Part shown: positions 34,018-46,615 of the stretch, piece by piece | Position numbering within the stretch: the stretch's first letter is position 1 | Layout: the number at the start of each line of letters is the position of its first letter | Position numbers and translations under genes: made by a program | NCBI GenBank assembly: GCA_963691705.1 | Contig: OY829539.1 | Span: 50,194,327-50,258,326, forward strand | From: Viola odorata | Lineage: Eukaryota; Streptophyta; Magnoliopsida; Malpighiales; Violaceae | Reading direction: 5' to 3' | DNA: 64,000 bases | The notes under the pieces: generated by a model | The model's database searches: none | What the model was told of the DNA's origin: nothing | The model's input: only the letters and a program-made list of their open reading frames with translations

Positions 34018-36975
34018 ATGGCAACTTCACTGTCTTCGCCGTCCACCTTCAACCTCTTCTGTTCTTCACGCGCCGCCGCTTTCAATGACACCGTTACAGC
34101 ATTTTCTACACCGTCCAACCAATGCATCCACCTTAAGATCGCTTGCTCCTCCTATCCGATCAAATTAGTTGCATCAATTAACAACCAATCAAATTTGAAA
34201 CTCAAGTGCACAGGTTCAGATTCTGCGTCCAACGCAATAAGTCAATCAATTAAGCAACATGAGAAGTCAGCAGATATTGATGCCTCAGATGTGAGAGCTG
34301 ATGGTGATGGCGGCGATGATGGTGATGATCACGGTGGTGGTGGTGGAAATGGCGATTGTTCTGGAGGTGGGGGTGGGGAAGACGATATTGATGGCGGTGG
34401 AGGTGAAGACGAGAAGGAGTTTGGTCCGATCATGAAATTTGAGGAAGTGATGAAGGAAACGGAGGGGCGTGGGGTAAAACTTCCTCCGGATATGTTAGAA
34501 GCCGCCAAGACAACTGGAATCCGAGAAAAGTTCCTCCGCCGATTCCTGGATTTGCAGGGGTCAGCTTGGCCACTGGCATTTTTAGTTAATCATTGTGCGA
34601 TGCTGCGAGACAGAATGCTTGCTGACCCTTCTTTCCTTTTCAAAGTTGGTACGGAGGTTTGTTTACGGTAATCTTTCACTTTGTTATTCTGAAACTACTT
34701 AGCTGGAATAAAGTTTTCTGTGCTGAGTGACTCTGTTATGTTTCTTGGATGCTTGTGCAGATAGTGATTGATTCTTGTTGTGCAACCTTCGCCGAAGTTC
34801 AAAAGAGGGGAAAGGATTTCTGGTCTGAGTTCGAGCTGTATGCTGCTGATCTTTTGGTTGGCATTGTTGTTGATATCGCATTGGTTAGTATGTTAGCACC
34901 TTATGCTCGTATTGGCCGCCCTTCTATGTCTACTGGTGGAATATTCGGGAGTGTACGGCAGGCTTGTGCAGCTCTTCCTAGCAGGTTAGTTGCTACCATT
35001 GTATAACTCAGCTTTCTGCCATTGGCTCTATGCCTGCATTGTTTTCTACTTCAGTATGGAAGCACTCTGTATTTGTTCCTGCATAGTTTTCTTAAAGGCA
35101 GTGAGATGAGTTGTAATACAATTAATAAAGTAAACATTGCATCAAAATTGAATAGGAAACTGTGAAAGTGTGACCCTGACAGAGAGTTCAAAACTGAAAA
35201 TGTTAGTATAAAGGTTGATCCTATATGTTGACAGATGGATTCTGACAAGGGAACCAGGTAGCCATGCTGCTGTCCTGTGCATAGTGCGAGATTTTGCCCT
35301 ATGCAGTCTGTATTAGCACTTTCTTAGCTAATGAACTAACTGTGCCACTTCCTAGATCCTGCATGCTCCATTAGCAATCCTACTATTATGGGAAAGCTTC
35401 TTTATTGGTAAATTCATAGATGTGTAGCTTTATTCACCAGTTGAAAGCTCATATATCGTTCATTTGAATGTTGAAATAAAGTTAACCCTATGCATAGGCT
35501 TTTATCAGTACCTGCATGCTCATTTGTGACTGGGAACATACTGGAACGTTGTCGTCAAAATAAACAGTGAAACAATGAGCCGAGAAATCTTGATATGCTT
35601 TACATAGAGTTAGGGGTTTCTATTTTGTCTCTTCCAGTATGCTTGAAGGTTTAAGAAGTTACTGCCATATTGCTTTCCTTGCTGACAAGAAGCCATTGGC
35701 ATGCAGTGTTTTTGAAGCTGAAAGACCAGGTTGTAGATTCTCTGCTAAGCAGCGGATTGCTACATACTTCTATAAGGTCCGTATGATCCGCCCGTTTTGA
35801 ACAATATTTTTGAAAGTGAATAATCCTAACTGGATATCCGTACCTGGTTCTTCTTCTTATGATACCCTACATTTGACTCTTTAATCTTTCTTGTCAGAAC
35901 TAGCATTGGGTATAGGTTTTGATGCTTGATGCTAATCAGGGGATCAGTGGTAATTGTTAAATCTCTAGTTCTTCTAATGGTGCATTCTGGATGCAGGGTT
36001 TGTTGTATGGTTCAGTTGGGTTTGGGTGTGGACTCATTGGCCAAGGCATTGCTAATTTGATCATGACTGCCAAACGGTACATTTCTATCTGAATGTTTCT
36101 TCGGTTTTGTTTTTGTGTTTGTTTCATCATGTTTAAACCTTTGGGTTACTGGTTTACATCATAATGAATGTATCTTTGAGTGTCAACTTAAAACCTTGTG
36201 TGTTTGGAACATGAATCTATGGTTGTTCTTTGTAACAGTGCAGTCAGTAGTGTATAATTTAATTGTGAGCTGATGCTCCTTAAAGTTATATTTCTCAATT
36301 TTTCTCATGAAAATACAAAACCATAAGTAGCTTAATTAATAATTATTTTTTGTATTTTATTTTCATTGGAGGTCAGCAATTGCTTACTTGCTTGCCTTTA
36401 CTATCATCAGGAGCATGAAGAAATCTGAAGAGGACATTCCTATTCCACCTCTTTTTCAAAGTGCTGCGCTTTGGGGTATTTCTCCATGTCCATTGCTTAC
36501 TAATTCTCACGGTCCAATTTTTTGTTCCTAGTTCTGTGCAATGTTCTGTTCTCTTTATCTATGTATTGGTTTTCTTAAATTCTTGTCTTAGTTGAGGTTG
36601 GAATTAACGTCGCTGGATTTGAATTGTTGTTTCATTGTTTCGTCACCTTTTACCTGTTTCATGTTCGAATTCTGTTTTCTTCTTTTTTAATTGCTCATAT
36701 TTACTCTTCCAACTATTTTTTACCGTTGTTTCTTCCAACTCCATCCTTTTTTTCTGCTAAAAGTTACACCTTGTTCATCAGGTGTTTTTCTAGCGGTGTC
36801 TTCCAACACTCGTTACCAAATTGTCAACGGCCTGGAACGCGTGGTTGAAGGATCAGCTATGGCAAAGCAGGTTCCACCTGTTGCAATGGCTTTCACCATT
36901 GGTGTGCGGTTCGCCAACAATATTTATGGTGGAATGCAGTTCGTTGATTGGGCGAAATTGAGTGGGGTGCAATAG
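34018..36975 (+). CDS. RETICULATA-RELATED (RER, DUF3411) chloroplast protein, copy 1
   Basis: Six exons, 34018-34656, 34761-34984, 35638-35776, 35997-36076, 36411-36475 and 36782-36975, total 1,341 nt (446 aa). All junctions are GT-AG and phases match. Residues 1-65 are Ser/Ala-rich and low in acid, like a chloroplast transit peptide. About 90-140 is a Gly/Asp-rich acidic linker. The rest is the RER core: ELYAADLLVGIVVDIALVSM, FSAKQRIATYFYKGLLYGSVGFGCG and RYQIVNGLERVVEG, with hydrophobic segments that could be membrane helices. RER proteins sit in the chloroplast envelope and affect mesophyll and leaf development in Arabidopsis; their molecular activity is not settled. The Gly-rich linker resembles the RER3/RER4 group, but I do not assign a member. 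Confidence 0.9.
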
Positions 36976-38258
36976 ACAATAGCCGTAGACACCAGATCTT
37001 GACATTTTCACTAGATAACAGTTGAAAAAGTGAATGATTATACAGTAGTGCTGTAGTATCAGTTTTTTAAAGGAGAAGCCTTTTTTTTGTTTATCACTTT
37101 GGATTCATCATTACAAGCCGATGACTTGGACTAAAGTTTTATTTGGTGGGCAATATTTTCCCATCACCATTACACTTTGCTTTGGTTGTTTTGGTTGATT
37201 TAGATTGCTAGTAAGTGATAACTACTAAACAACAATGCCTAAGATGGGATGGATTTGCTTGCTAAATTTTGCTTTGTAAAGGTCGAAAATACCCATTCAG
37301 CATCAACTTTGTTGATGACTGGTGGCGCCACCATTTTCAATGCTATATTGCCATCCTGTCCACCACTGGAATAAGAAGAAAAAAAGAAGCAAAATCATTG
37401 CACTTCATGGAAATACCGAAATACTACTCCGGTGATGGGTATTATATAATTCGAGTATGAAAAGTAAAAATGGAAGATTCTTTATCTATTCGAGTAATAT
37501 TATTTCATTGAATGTCTCTTTTTTTTCTCAGTACTATAAAAGGTGTAACTGTAAGCATCGGAAAAGTCGGAATTAATGATGAAAAACACGTTTTTGATAT
37601 GGCATTGCTCCTAACTAGATCGAAATGCTCTAGTAATTTTGTAAAAAGAAGAATAGAGATTGGACAGTGGCAGACTGGCAGTACAGGCAGAAGATCTGTC
37701 GTTTTGAAAGTTGAACCCCCATGAGAGGGAAAACAGAAAACAATTTTAAGAAAAAAGAAATTGGATAATTAGTGCATTCAATAATCAACAGCTAATAAAA
37801 TGGCAACAATAATTAATAACTACAAAACAAAAACACCCTTATTTTTATTTAATTCAAATAAAGTGTTTTTTTTTTTTACTAAAGTTGACAGAAATAATAT
37901 AATGATGATAATAAATAATACTCCCTCTGGGGCGGAACAAAAGTCGTTCTACGCCCCAAAAGCATGTCCCCAACAAATGTCGTGGGCGACTCCCCAGGCT
38001 GGAGAAGACGAGGGTGCCCCTTGCCGCTGCTGGTGACGACGACGACGGCTCGGAGGTCGGCTTCGGCTTCGACTACTGACTCCTTATCCCTCAATTTTCA
38101 GTTTGAATCTCAAATTTTGGGGGGAACTAAAACTTTTCGCTATTTATACCGTGCTCGTCGAAGAAGGGCAGAATCCCAAAATTCCATCCTCAATTTTAGT
38201 TTTTATTTCTCTACAAATCTGTAGTTTTAATTTCTACTTATAATTTTTAATTTTCCAA
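36976..38258. other. Intergenic, RER 3' region and promoter of the acidic gene (unit 1)
   Basis: No convincing gene. A TACTCCCTCTGGGGCGGAAC segment starts at 37919 and resembles a MITE end. TATTTATA at 38141 is a likely TATA box for the gene at 38259. The T-run near 37866-37879 differs in length between the three units. Confidence 0.55.
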
Positions 38259-38993
38259 ATGGATGGTGTTGATTTCTGGGATGATTCCCAGGATGATAGT
38301 TGCATGCAATTTGATCCGGTTATGGGTATGTTCGTTCCAGATTCAATTGGAGTCCCTGGGGTTGAGGATGATGTCGCCGCGGTGGCGGAGGTCGATGGTG
38401 ATGTAGTCGCGGAGGCGGGGGTTGGAGATGATGTCTGGCCGGTGGCAGTTGCGGCGGATGCAATCTGTGAAATGGATGTGATTGTGCCAGATACCTACGA
38501 GAGTGAAGACGACGTCGTGTTTGAAGAGATGCTGGCTGTGTCCGAGGAAGAAATGGCCGCCCGTGTGAGTGTTTTGGAAGCGGAGGAGGTTTCGTGCTCC
38601 ACGGCAAGTGAAATCTGTGCAATGGATGTGCTTGTGCCAGATACCTACGAGAGTGAAGACGACGTCGTGTTTGAAGAGATGCTGGCTGTGTCCGAGGAAG
38701 AAATGGCCGCCCGTGTGAGTGTTTTGCAAGCGGATGAGGTTTCGTGCTCTCTTGCCAGTGAAGAAGATGGGCATCTCGGCAGTAATCATGACCGTCCAAA
38801 GAAGTCTAAAATTCCCGATTTAAATCTACCTGTCACTGAGGATTTAATGCATACATCTGAAGTGAAGGTGGATATGGATTTCGATCTCAATAAGTTGCCA
38901 ATCCGAGGTATGTTTCGCCCTAAAGATGAGCACCCTTTCGACGAAGAGAGCTTCATCACAATGTTGCGTATTCTTCTCCCTGATTACTACTGA
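38259..38993 (+). CDS. Acidic EAR-motif protein of unknown function, copy 1
   Basis: A single-exon frame of 244 aa, very rich in Asp, Glu and Val. It starts MDGVDFWDDSQDD. A 50-residue segment with PDTYESEDDVVFEEMLAVSE is present twice in tandem (150-bp period, units at 38471 and 38621) with few changes. The C-terminal third is different: KIPDLNLP, then FDLNKLP, which fits the DLNxxP form of the EAR repression motif that recruits TOPLESS-type corepressors. No DNA-binding domain is visible, so a corepressor-adaptor role is speculative. A decayed relative lies at 8408-8734. A splice-donor-like GAG|GTATGT at 38905-38913 might allow an alternative C-terminus. I do not recognise the family by name. 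Confidence 0.75.
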   Translation: MDGVDFWDDSQDDSCMQFDPVMGMFVPDSIGVPGVEDDVAAVAEVDGDVVAEAGVGDDVWPVAVAADAICEMDVIVPDTYESEDDVVFEEMLAVSEEEMAARVSVLEAEEVSCSTASEICAMDVLVPDTYESEDDVVFEEMLAVSEEEMAARVSVLQADEVSCSLASEEDGHLGSNHDRPKKSKIPDLNLPVTEDLMHTSEVKVDMDFDLNKLPIRGMFRPKDEHPFDEESFITMLRILLPDYY

Positions 38994-39624
38994 ATATATT
39001 AGGATGTTGGTTGTAGACATAAGTGTGTTGACTTTTGGATGGCCTGTTTTTGCTATTTTAGTGTTCCTGGTAGACAAAATGTTGTTTTCTGTTTGGATGG
39101 CCAGTTTCTGCAATGTAGTAGGGTGTTTATGGTAGTAGTAGGATGGTGGATTTAGGATGCCCAACCGTTGTGATCCATTTTAGGAATACTGTCCAACTGA
39201 TGATGTATATTAGTCCTCTGGTTAATGAATTGATATTGGCTATCTCATTGTGTTCCCATTAAGGGTGTCTGATGTTTTTCTTCAATGGTGAAAGTGTATG
39301 TTTTTCTTCAATTTTCCCTATTTTAGGCTGTTGCATCCAGTTGCAACAGCTGCCCTGTACTTTTAAGTTGTTCCTGTTTTTTGAGTTCTGAATTGTTGGG
39401 TTGGTTTGCATATGGAATTGCATGAGCAGAAACAACTACACTGAGTACGGGCTCTGTTTCATTTGCTCTGAGGTGCATGACTTGTTTGCAATACTTGCTA
39501 TTCCTTGTTCATAAACCTTCTTCTTCTGTGCTTTGATTGCTTGAATGCTGCAAATAGAGGCACCTGGAATGATAATTATGAATGCCTATTGATGCAAGGT
39601 CAACTTGGAAATAATTGTTGGGAA
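38994..39624. other. Intergenic end of unit 1
   Basis: The 3' UTR of the acidic gene and non-coding sequence up to GTTGGGAA at the unit boundary. No gene seen. Confidence 0.6.
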
Positions 39625-40195
39625 TTGATGTGTTGAAGGTTTCCCTTCGTTCTCATTTCAAGAATGCAGCACAGAACATTCAGTCTTGTATTTTGAATTC
39701 ATTTCAGAATGTGCCCCAAGAGGAATCCTGCCCTTCCATCCCGACTGGAACTTGGCGAACTTCTGGCAGTTTAATTTTTGGATATCTTTGAACACCTAGT
39801 TATGAGTTGCAGTTACAGGCAATATGCTCCATTCCAAATGTGGTCAGTAGGCTCAACATGTTACACTAGATTTGGAATGTAGCTCCAATACCTCATGGGG
39901 ATCTATCATAGAGAGCATGTAATTACATATGTTTCTTCTTTTTTACACAATGTACAGTCTTTATGAACTGTCTTGCAAGATCGGCAAGAAATTGGGAACA
40001 TATTAGAGAATTCACAGAGCAATATGTCTAAATTTCTGCCTCTACTTCACTTACTTGCATCGTCCATTTGTTTGATAAACTCAAATAAGCTAATTTGACG
40101 CTCTAACCTTCTGGCTTGCCTTGATTTTACTTGCAAACTTCTCTTTCCTTGATTTAGAGGGATTTATAGTTTAATTCATGATGGAGTAGCACATC

Positions 40196-40277
40196 GTCGC
40201 TTTGGCCGAGTGGTTAAGGCGTGTGCCTGCTAAGTACATGGGGTTTCCCCGCGAGAGTTCGAATCTCTCAGGCGACG
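40196..40277 (+). tRNA. tRNA-Ser(GCT), copy 2
   Basis: Same 82-nt sequence as 33774-33855, with the T-run terminator. The upstream flank differs from unit 1 by one base (TTTAGAGGGA against TTTAGAGTGA). Confidence 0.95.
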
Positions 40278-40439
40278 ACAAATATTTTTCTACATTTTTT
40301 TTGCATTTTTAGTCGTCGAAGTCCTAAACCAAATTAATCCCATGATTAATCACATTTAACAACAAAACCTCCTTTAATTAACCTCTACTAATCGGTCGCT
40401 AAGCTGTCACTGTCAGTTCAGTCTCGTTTTTTTCCAACA

Positions 40440-43394
40440 ATGGCAACTTCACTGTCTTCGCCGTCCACCTTCAACCTCTTCTGTTCTTCACGCGCCGCCG
40501 CTTTCAATGACACCGTTACAGCATTTTCTACACCGTCCAACCAATGCATCCACCTTAAGATCGCTTGCTCCTCCTATCCGATCAAATTAGTTGCATCAAT
40601 TAACAACCAATCAAATTTGAAACTCAAGTGCACAGGTTCAGATTCTGCGTCCAACGCAATAAGTCAATCAATTAAGCAACATGAGAAGTCAGCAGATATT
40701 GATGCCTCAGATGTGAGAGCTGATGGTGATGGCGGCGATGATGGTGATGATCACGGTGGTGGTGGTGGAAATGGCGATTGTTCTGGAGGTGGGGGTGGGG
40801 AAGACGATATTGATGGCGGTGGAGGTGAAGACGAGAAGGAGTTTGGTCCGATCATGAAATTTGAGGAAGTGATGAAGGAAACGGAGGGGCGTGGGGTAAA
40901 ACTTCCTCCGGATATGTTAGAAGCCGCCAAGACAACTGGAATCCGAGAAAAGTTCCTCCGCCGATTCCTGGATTTGCAGGGGTCAGCTTGGCCACTGGCA
41001 TTTTTAGTTAATCATTGTGCGATGCTGCGAGACAGAATGCTTGCTGACCCTTCTTTCCTTTTCAAAGTTGGCACGGAGGTTTGTTTACGGTAATCTTTCA
41101 CTTTGTTATTCTGAAACTACTTAGCTGGAATAAAGTTTTCTGTGCTGAGTGACTCTGTTATGTTTCTTGGATGCTTGTGCAGATAGTGATTGATTCTTGT
41201 TGTGCAACCTTCGCCGAAGTTCAAAAGAGGGGAAAGGATTTCTGGTCTGAGTTCGAGCTGTATGCTGCTGATCTTTTGGTTGGCATTGTTGTTGATATCG
41301 CATTGGTTAGTATGTTAGCACCTTATGCTCGTATTGGCCGCCCTTCTATGTCTACTGGTGGAATATTCGGGAGTGTACGGCAGGCTTGTGCAGCTCTTCC
41401 TAGCAGGTTAGTTGCTACCATTGTATAACTCAGCTTTCTGCCATTGGCTCTATGCCTGCATTGTTTTCTACTTCAGTATGGAAGCACTCTGTATTTGTTC
41501 CTGCATAGTTTTCTTAAAGGCAGTGAGATGAGTTGTAATGCAATTAATAAAGTAAACATTGCATCAAAATTGAATAGGAAACTGTGAAAGTGTGACCCTG
41601 ACAGAGAGTTCAAAACTGAAAATGTTAGTATAAAGGTTGATCCTAAATGTTGACAGATGGATTCTGACAAGGGAACCAGGTAGCCATGCTGCTGTCCTGT
41701 GCATAGTGCGAGATTTTGCCCTATGCAGTCTGTATTAGCACTTTCTTAGCTAATGAACTAACTGTGCCACTTCCTAGATCCTGCATGCTCCATTAGCAAT
41801 CCTACTATTATGGGAAAGCTTCTTTATTGGTAAATTCATAGATGTGTAGCTTTATTCACCAGTTGAAAGCTCATATATCGTTCATTTGAATGTTGAAATA
41901 AAGTTAACCCTATGCATAGGCTTTTATCAGTACCTGTATGCTCATTTGTGACTGGGAACATACTGGAACGTTGTCGTCAAAATAAACAGTGAAACAATGA
42001 GCCGAGAAATCTTGATATGCTTTACATAGAGTTAGGGGTTTCTATTTTGTCTCTTCCAGTATGCTTGAAGGTTTAAGAAGTTACTGCCATATTGCTTTCC
42101 TTGCTGACAAGAAGCCATTGGCATGCAGTGTTTTTGAAGCTGAAAGACCAGGTTGTAGATTCTCTGCTAAGCAGCGGATTGCTACATACTTCTATAAGGT
42201 CCGTATGATCCGCCCGTTTTGAACAATATTTTTGAAAGTGAATAATCCTAACTGGATATCCGTACCTGGTTCTTCTTATGATACCCTACATTTGACTCTT
42301 TAATCTTTCTTGTCAGAACTAGCATTGGGTATAGGTTTTGATGCTTGATGCTAATCAGGGGATCAGTGGTAATTGTTAAATCTCTAGTTCTTCTAATGGT
42401 GCATTCTGGATGCAGGGTTTGTTGTATGGTTCAGTTGGGTTTGGGTGTGGACTCATTGGCCAAGGCATTGCTAATTTGATCATGACTGCCAAACGGTACA
42501 TTTCTATCTGAATGTTTCTTCGGTTTTGTTTTTGTGTTTGTTTCATCATGTTTAAACCTTTGGGTTACTGGTTTACATCATAATGAATGTATCTTTGAGT
42601 GTCAACTTAAAACCTTGTGTGTTTGGAACATGAATCTATGGTTGTTCTTTGTAACAGTGCAGTCAGTAGTGTATAATTTAATTGTGAGCTGATGCTCCTT
42701 AAAGTTATATTTCTCAATTTTTCTCATGAAAATACAAAACCATAAGTAGCTTAATTAATAATTATTTTTTGTATTTTATTTTCATTGGAGGTCAGCAATT
42801 GCTTACTTGCTTGCCTTTACTATCATCAGGAGCATGAAGAAATCTGAAGAGGACATTCCTATTCCACCTCTTTTTCAAAGTGCTGCGCTTTGGGGTATTT
42901 CTCCATGTCCATTGCTTACTAATTCTCACGGTCCAATTTTTTGTTCCTAGTTCTGTGCAATGTTCTGTTCTCTTTATCTATGTATTGGTTTTCTTAAATT
43001 CTTGTCTTAGTTGAGGTTGGAATTAACGTCGCTGGATTTGAATTGTTGTTTCATTGTTTCGTCACCTTTTACCTGTTTCATGTTCGAATTCTGTTTTCTT
43101 CTTTTTTAATTGCTCATATTTACTCTTCCAACTATTTTTTACCGTTGTTTCTTCCAACTCCATCCTTTTTTTCTGCTAAAAGTTACACCTTGTTCATCAG
43201 GTGTTTTTCTAGCGGTGTCTTCCAACACTCGTTACCAAATTGTCAACGGCCTGGAACGCGTGGTTGAAGGATCAGCTATGGCAAAGCAGGTTCCACCTGT
43301 TGCAATGGCTTTCACCATTGGTGTGCGGTTCGCCAACAATATTTATGGTGGAATGCAGTTCGTTGATTGGGCGAAATTGAGTGGGGTGCAATAG
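40440..43394 (+). CDS. RETICULATA-RELATED (RER) chloroplast protein, copy 2
   Basis: Six exons, 40440-41078, 41183-41406, 42060-42198, 42416-42495, 42830-42894 and 43201-43394, encode 446 aa. Exon reading frames and splice sites are intact. The coding difference seen against copy 1 is synonymous (GGT to GGC in the Gly before Thr-Glu at the end of exon 1). Intron 3 has lost CTT relative to copy 1. The promoter-proximal sequence is duplicated with it, so expression is plausible. Confidence 0.9.
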
Positions 43395-44678
43395 ACAATA
43401 GCCGTAGACACCAGATCTTGACATTTTCACTAGATAACAGTTGAAAAAGTGAATGATTATACAGTAGTGCTGTAGTATCAGTTTTTTAAAGGAGAAGCCT
43501 TTTTTTTGTTTATCACTTTGGATTCATCATTACAAGCCGATGACTTGGACTAAAGTTTTATTTGGTGGGCAATATTTTCCCATCACCATTACACTTTGCT
43601 TTGGTTGTTTTGGTTGATTTAGATTGCTAGTAAGTGATAACTACTAAACAACAATGCCTAAGATGGGATGGATTTGCTTGCTAAATTTTGCTTTGTAAAG
43701 GTCGAAAATACCCATTCAGCATCAACTTTGTTGATGACTGGTGGCGCCACCATTTTCAATGCTATATTGCCATCCTGTCCACCACTGGAATAAGAAGAAA
43801 AAAAGAAGCAAAATCATTGCACTTCATGGAAATACCGAAATACTACTCCGGTGATGGGTATTATATAATTCGAGTATGAAAAGTAAAAATGGAAGATTCT
43901 TTATCTATTCGAGTAATATTATTTCATTGAATGTCTCTTTTTTTTCTCAGTACTATAAAAGGTGTAACTGTAAGCATCGGAAAAGTCGGAATTAATGATG
44001 AAAAACACGTTTTTGATATGGCATTGCTCCTAACTAGATCGAAATGCTCTAGTAATTTTGTAAAAAGAAGAATAGAGATTGGACAGTGGCAGACTGGCAG
44101 TACAGGCAGAAGATCTGTCGTTTTGAAAGTTGAACCCCCATGAGAGGGAAAACAGAAAACAATTTTAAGAAAAAAGAAATTGGATAATTAGTGCATTCAA
44201 TAATCAACAGCTAATAAAATGGCAACAATAATTAATAACTACAAAACAAAAACACCCTTATTTTTATTTAATTCAAATAAAGTGTTTTTTTTTTTTTACT
44301 AAAGTTGACAGAAATAATATAATGATGATAATAAATAATACTCCCTCTGGGGCGGAACAAAAGTCGTTCTACGCCCCAAAAGCATGTCCCCAACAAATGT
44401 CGTGGGCGACTCCCCAGGCTGGAGAAGACGAGGGTGCCCCTTGCCGCTGCTGGTGACGACGACGACGGCTCGGAGGTCGGCTTCGGCTTCGACTACTGAC
44501 TCCTTATCCCTCAATTTTCAGTTTGAATCTCAAATTTTGGGGGGAACTAAAACTTTTCGCTATTTATACCGTGCTCGTCGAAGAAGGGCAGAATCCCAAA
44601 ATTCCATCCTCAATTTTAGTTTTTATTTCTCTACAAATCTGTAGTTTTAATTTCTACTTATAATTTTTAATTTTCCAA
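43395..44678. other. Intergenic, promoter of the acidic gene (unit 2)
   Basis: It corresponds to 36976-38258, with the same TACTCCCTCTGG segment (44339) and TATTTATA box (44561). No additional gene. Confidence 0.55.
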
Positions 44679-45413
44679 ATGGATGGTGTTGATTTCTGGG
44701 ATGATTCCCAGGATGATAGTTGCATGCAATTTGATCCGGTTATGGGTATGTTCGTTCCAGATTCAATTGGAGTCCCTGGGGTTGAGGATGATGTCGCCGC
44801 GGTGGCGGAGGTCGATGGTGATGTAGTCGCGGAGGCGGGGGTTGGAGATGATGTCTGGCCGGTGGCAGTTGCGGCGGATGCAATCTGTGAAATGGATGTG
44901 ATTGTGCCAGATACCTACGAGAGTGAAGACGACGTCGTGTTTGAAGAGATGCTGGCTGTGTCCGAGGAAGAAATGGCCGCCCGTGTGAGTGTTTTGGAAG
45001 CGGAGGAGGTTTCGTGCTCCACGGCAAGTGAAATCTGTGCAATGGATGTGCTTGTGCCAGATACCTACGAGAGTGAAGACGACGTCGTGTTTGAAGAGAT
45101 GCTGGCTGTGTCCGAGGAAGAAATGGCCGCCCGTGTGAGTGTTTTGCAAGCGGATGAGGTTTCGTGCTCTCTTGCCAGTGAAGAAGATGGGCATCTCGGC
45201 AGTAATCATGACCGTCCAAAGAAGTCTAAAATTCCCGATTTAAATCTACCTGTCACTGAGGATTTAATGCATACATCTGAAGTGAAGGTGGATATGGATT
45301 TCGATCTCAATAAGTTGCCAATCCGAGGTATGTTTCGCCCTAAAGATGAGCACCCTTTCGACGAAGAGAGCTTCATCACAATGTTGCGTATTCTTCTCCC
45401 TGATTACTACTGA
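44679..45413 (+). CDS. Acidic EAR-motif protein of unknown function, copy 2
   Basis: The 244-aa translation is identical to that of 38259-38993, including the 50-residue tandem duplication and the KIPDLNLP and FDLNKLP motifs. Confidence 0.75.
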   Translation: MDGVDFWDDSQDDSCMQFDPVMGMFVPDSIGVPGVEDDVAAVAEVDGDVVAEAGVGDDVWPVAVAADAICEMDVIVPDTYESEDDVVFEEMLAVSEEEMAARVSVLEAEEVSCSTASEICAMDVLVPDTYESEDDVVFEEMLAVSEEEMAARVSVLQADEVSCSLASEEDGHLGSNHDRPKKSKIPDLNLPVTEDLMHTSEVKVDMDFDLNKLPIRGMFRPKDEHPFDEESFITMLRILLPDYY

Positions 45414-46044
45414 ATATATTAGGATGTTGGTTGTAGACATAAGTGTGTTGACTTTTGGATGGCCTGTTTTTGCTATTTTAGTGTTCCTGGTAGACAAAAT
45501 GTTGTTTTCTGTTTGGATGGCCAGTTTCTGCAATGTAGTAGGGTGTTTATGGTAGTAGTAGGATGGTGGATTTAGGATGCCCAACCGTTGTGATCCATTT
45601 TAGGAATACTGTCCAACTGATGATGTATATTAGTCCTCTGGTTAATGAATTGATATTGGCTATCTCATTGTGTTCCCATTAAGGGTGTCTGATGTTTTTC
45701 TTCAATGGTGAAAGTGTATGTTTTTCTTCAATTTTCCCTATTTTAGGCTGTTGCATCCAGTTGCAACAGCTGCCCTGTACTTTTAAGTTGTTCCTGTTTT
45801 TTGAGTTCTGAATTGTTGGGTTGGTTTGCATATGGAATTGCATGAGCAGAAACAACTACACTGAGTACGGGCTCTGTTTCATTTGCTCTGAGGTGCATGA
45901 CTTGTTTGCAATACTTGCTATTCCTTGTTCATAAACCTTCTTCTTCTGTGCTTTGATTGCTTGAATGCTGCAAATAGAGGCACCTGGAATGATAATTATG
46001 AATGCCTATTGATGCAAGGTCAACTTGGAAATAATTGTTGGGAA
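45414..46044. other. Intergenic end of unit 2
   Basis: Same sequence as 38994-39624; non-coding. Confidence 0.6.
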
Positions 46045-46615
46045 TTGATGTGTTGAAGGTTTCCCTTCGTTCTCATTTCAAGAATGCAGCACAGAACATT
46101 CAGTCTTGTATTTTGAATTCATTTCAGAATGTGCCCCAAGAGGAATCCTGCCCTTCCATCCCGACTGGAACTTGGCGAACTTCTGGCAGTTTAATTTTTG
46201 GATATCTTTGAACACCTAGTTATGAGTTGCAGTTACAGGCAATATGCTCCATTCCAAATGTGGTCAGTAGGCTCAACATGTTACACTAGATTTGGAATGT
46301 AGCTCCAATACCTCATGGGGATCTATCATAGAGAGCATGTAATTACATATGTTTCTTCTTTTTTACACAATGTACAGTCTTTATGAACTGTCTTGCAAGA
46401 TCGGCAAGAAATTGGGAACATATTAGAGAATTCACAGAGCAATATGTCTAAATTTCTGCCTCTACTTCACTTACTTGCATCGTCCATTTGTTTGATAAAC
46501 TCAAATAAGCTAATTTGACGCTCTAACCTTCTGGCTTGCCTTGATTTTACTTGCAAACTTCTCTTTCCTTGATTTAGAGGGATTTATAGTTTAATTCATG
46601 ATGGAGTAGCACATC

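Larger units (their letters stand above)
33203..39624 (+). repeat. Tandem unit 1 (6,422 bp)
   Basis: It runs from TTGATGT in the 3' UTR of the NPH3-like gene to just before the next TTGATGT at 39625. It contains a tRNA-Ser, a RETICULATA-RELATED gene and the acidic EAR-motif gene. It is the outgroup copy: about half a dozen substitutions and a 3-bp CTT indel seen by eye separate it from units 2 and 3. Confidence 0.95.
39625..46044 (+). repeat. Tandem unit 2 (6,420 bp)
   Basis: It starts at TTGATGT fused to the tail of unit 1, so it carries only the 3' UTR remnant of the NPH3-like gene (39625-40195), not the gene. Apart from T-run length no difference from unit 3 was noticed. It shares all inspected derived changes with unit 3, such as GGCACGG for GGTACGG at exon 1 of the RER gene. 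Confidence 0.95.

Noticed and set aside
37269..37724. Two short frames between the RER and acidic genes
   Set aside because: No motif, and conservation between units only reflects recent duplication.
38320..38799. Antisense His/Arg/Pro-rich frames opposite the acidic gene (also in units 2 and 3)
   Set aside because: Composition mirrors of the acidic sense strand; the sense frame has the conserved motifs and the relative at 8408.
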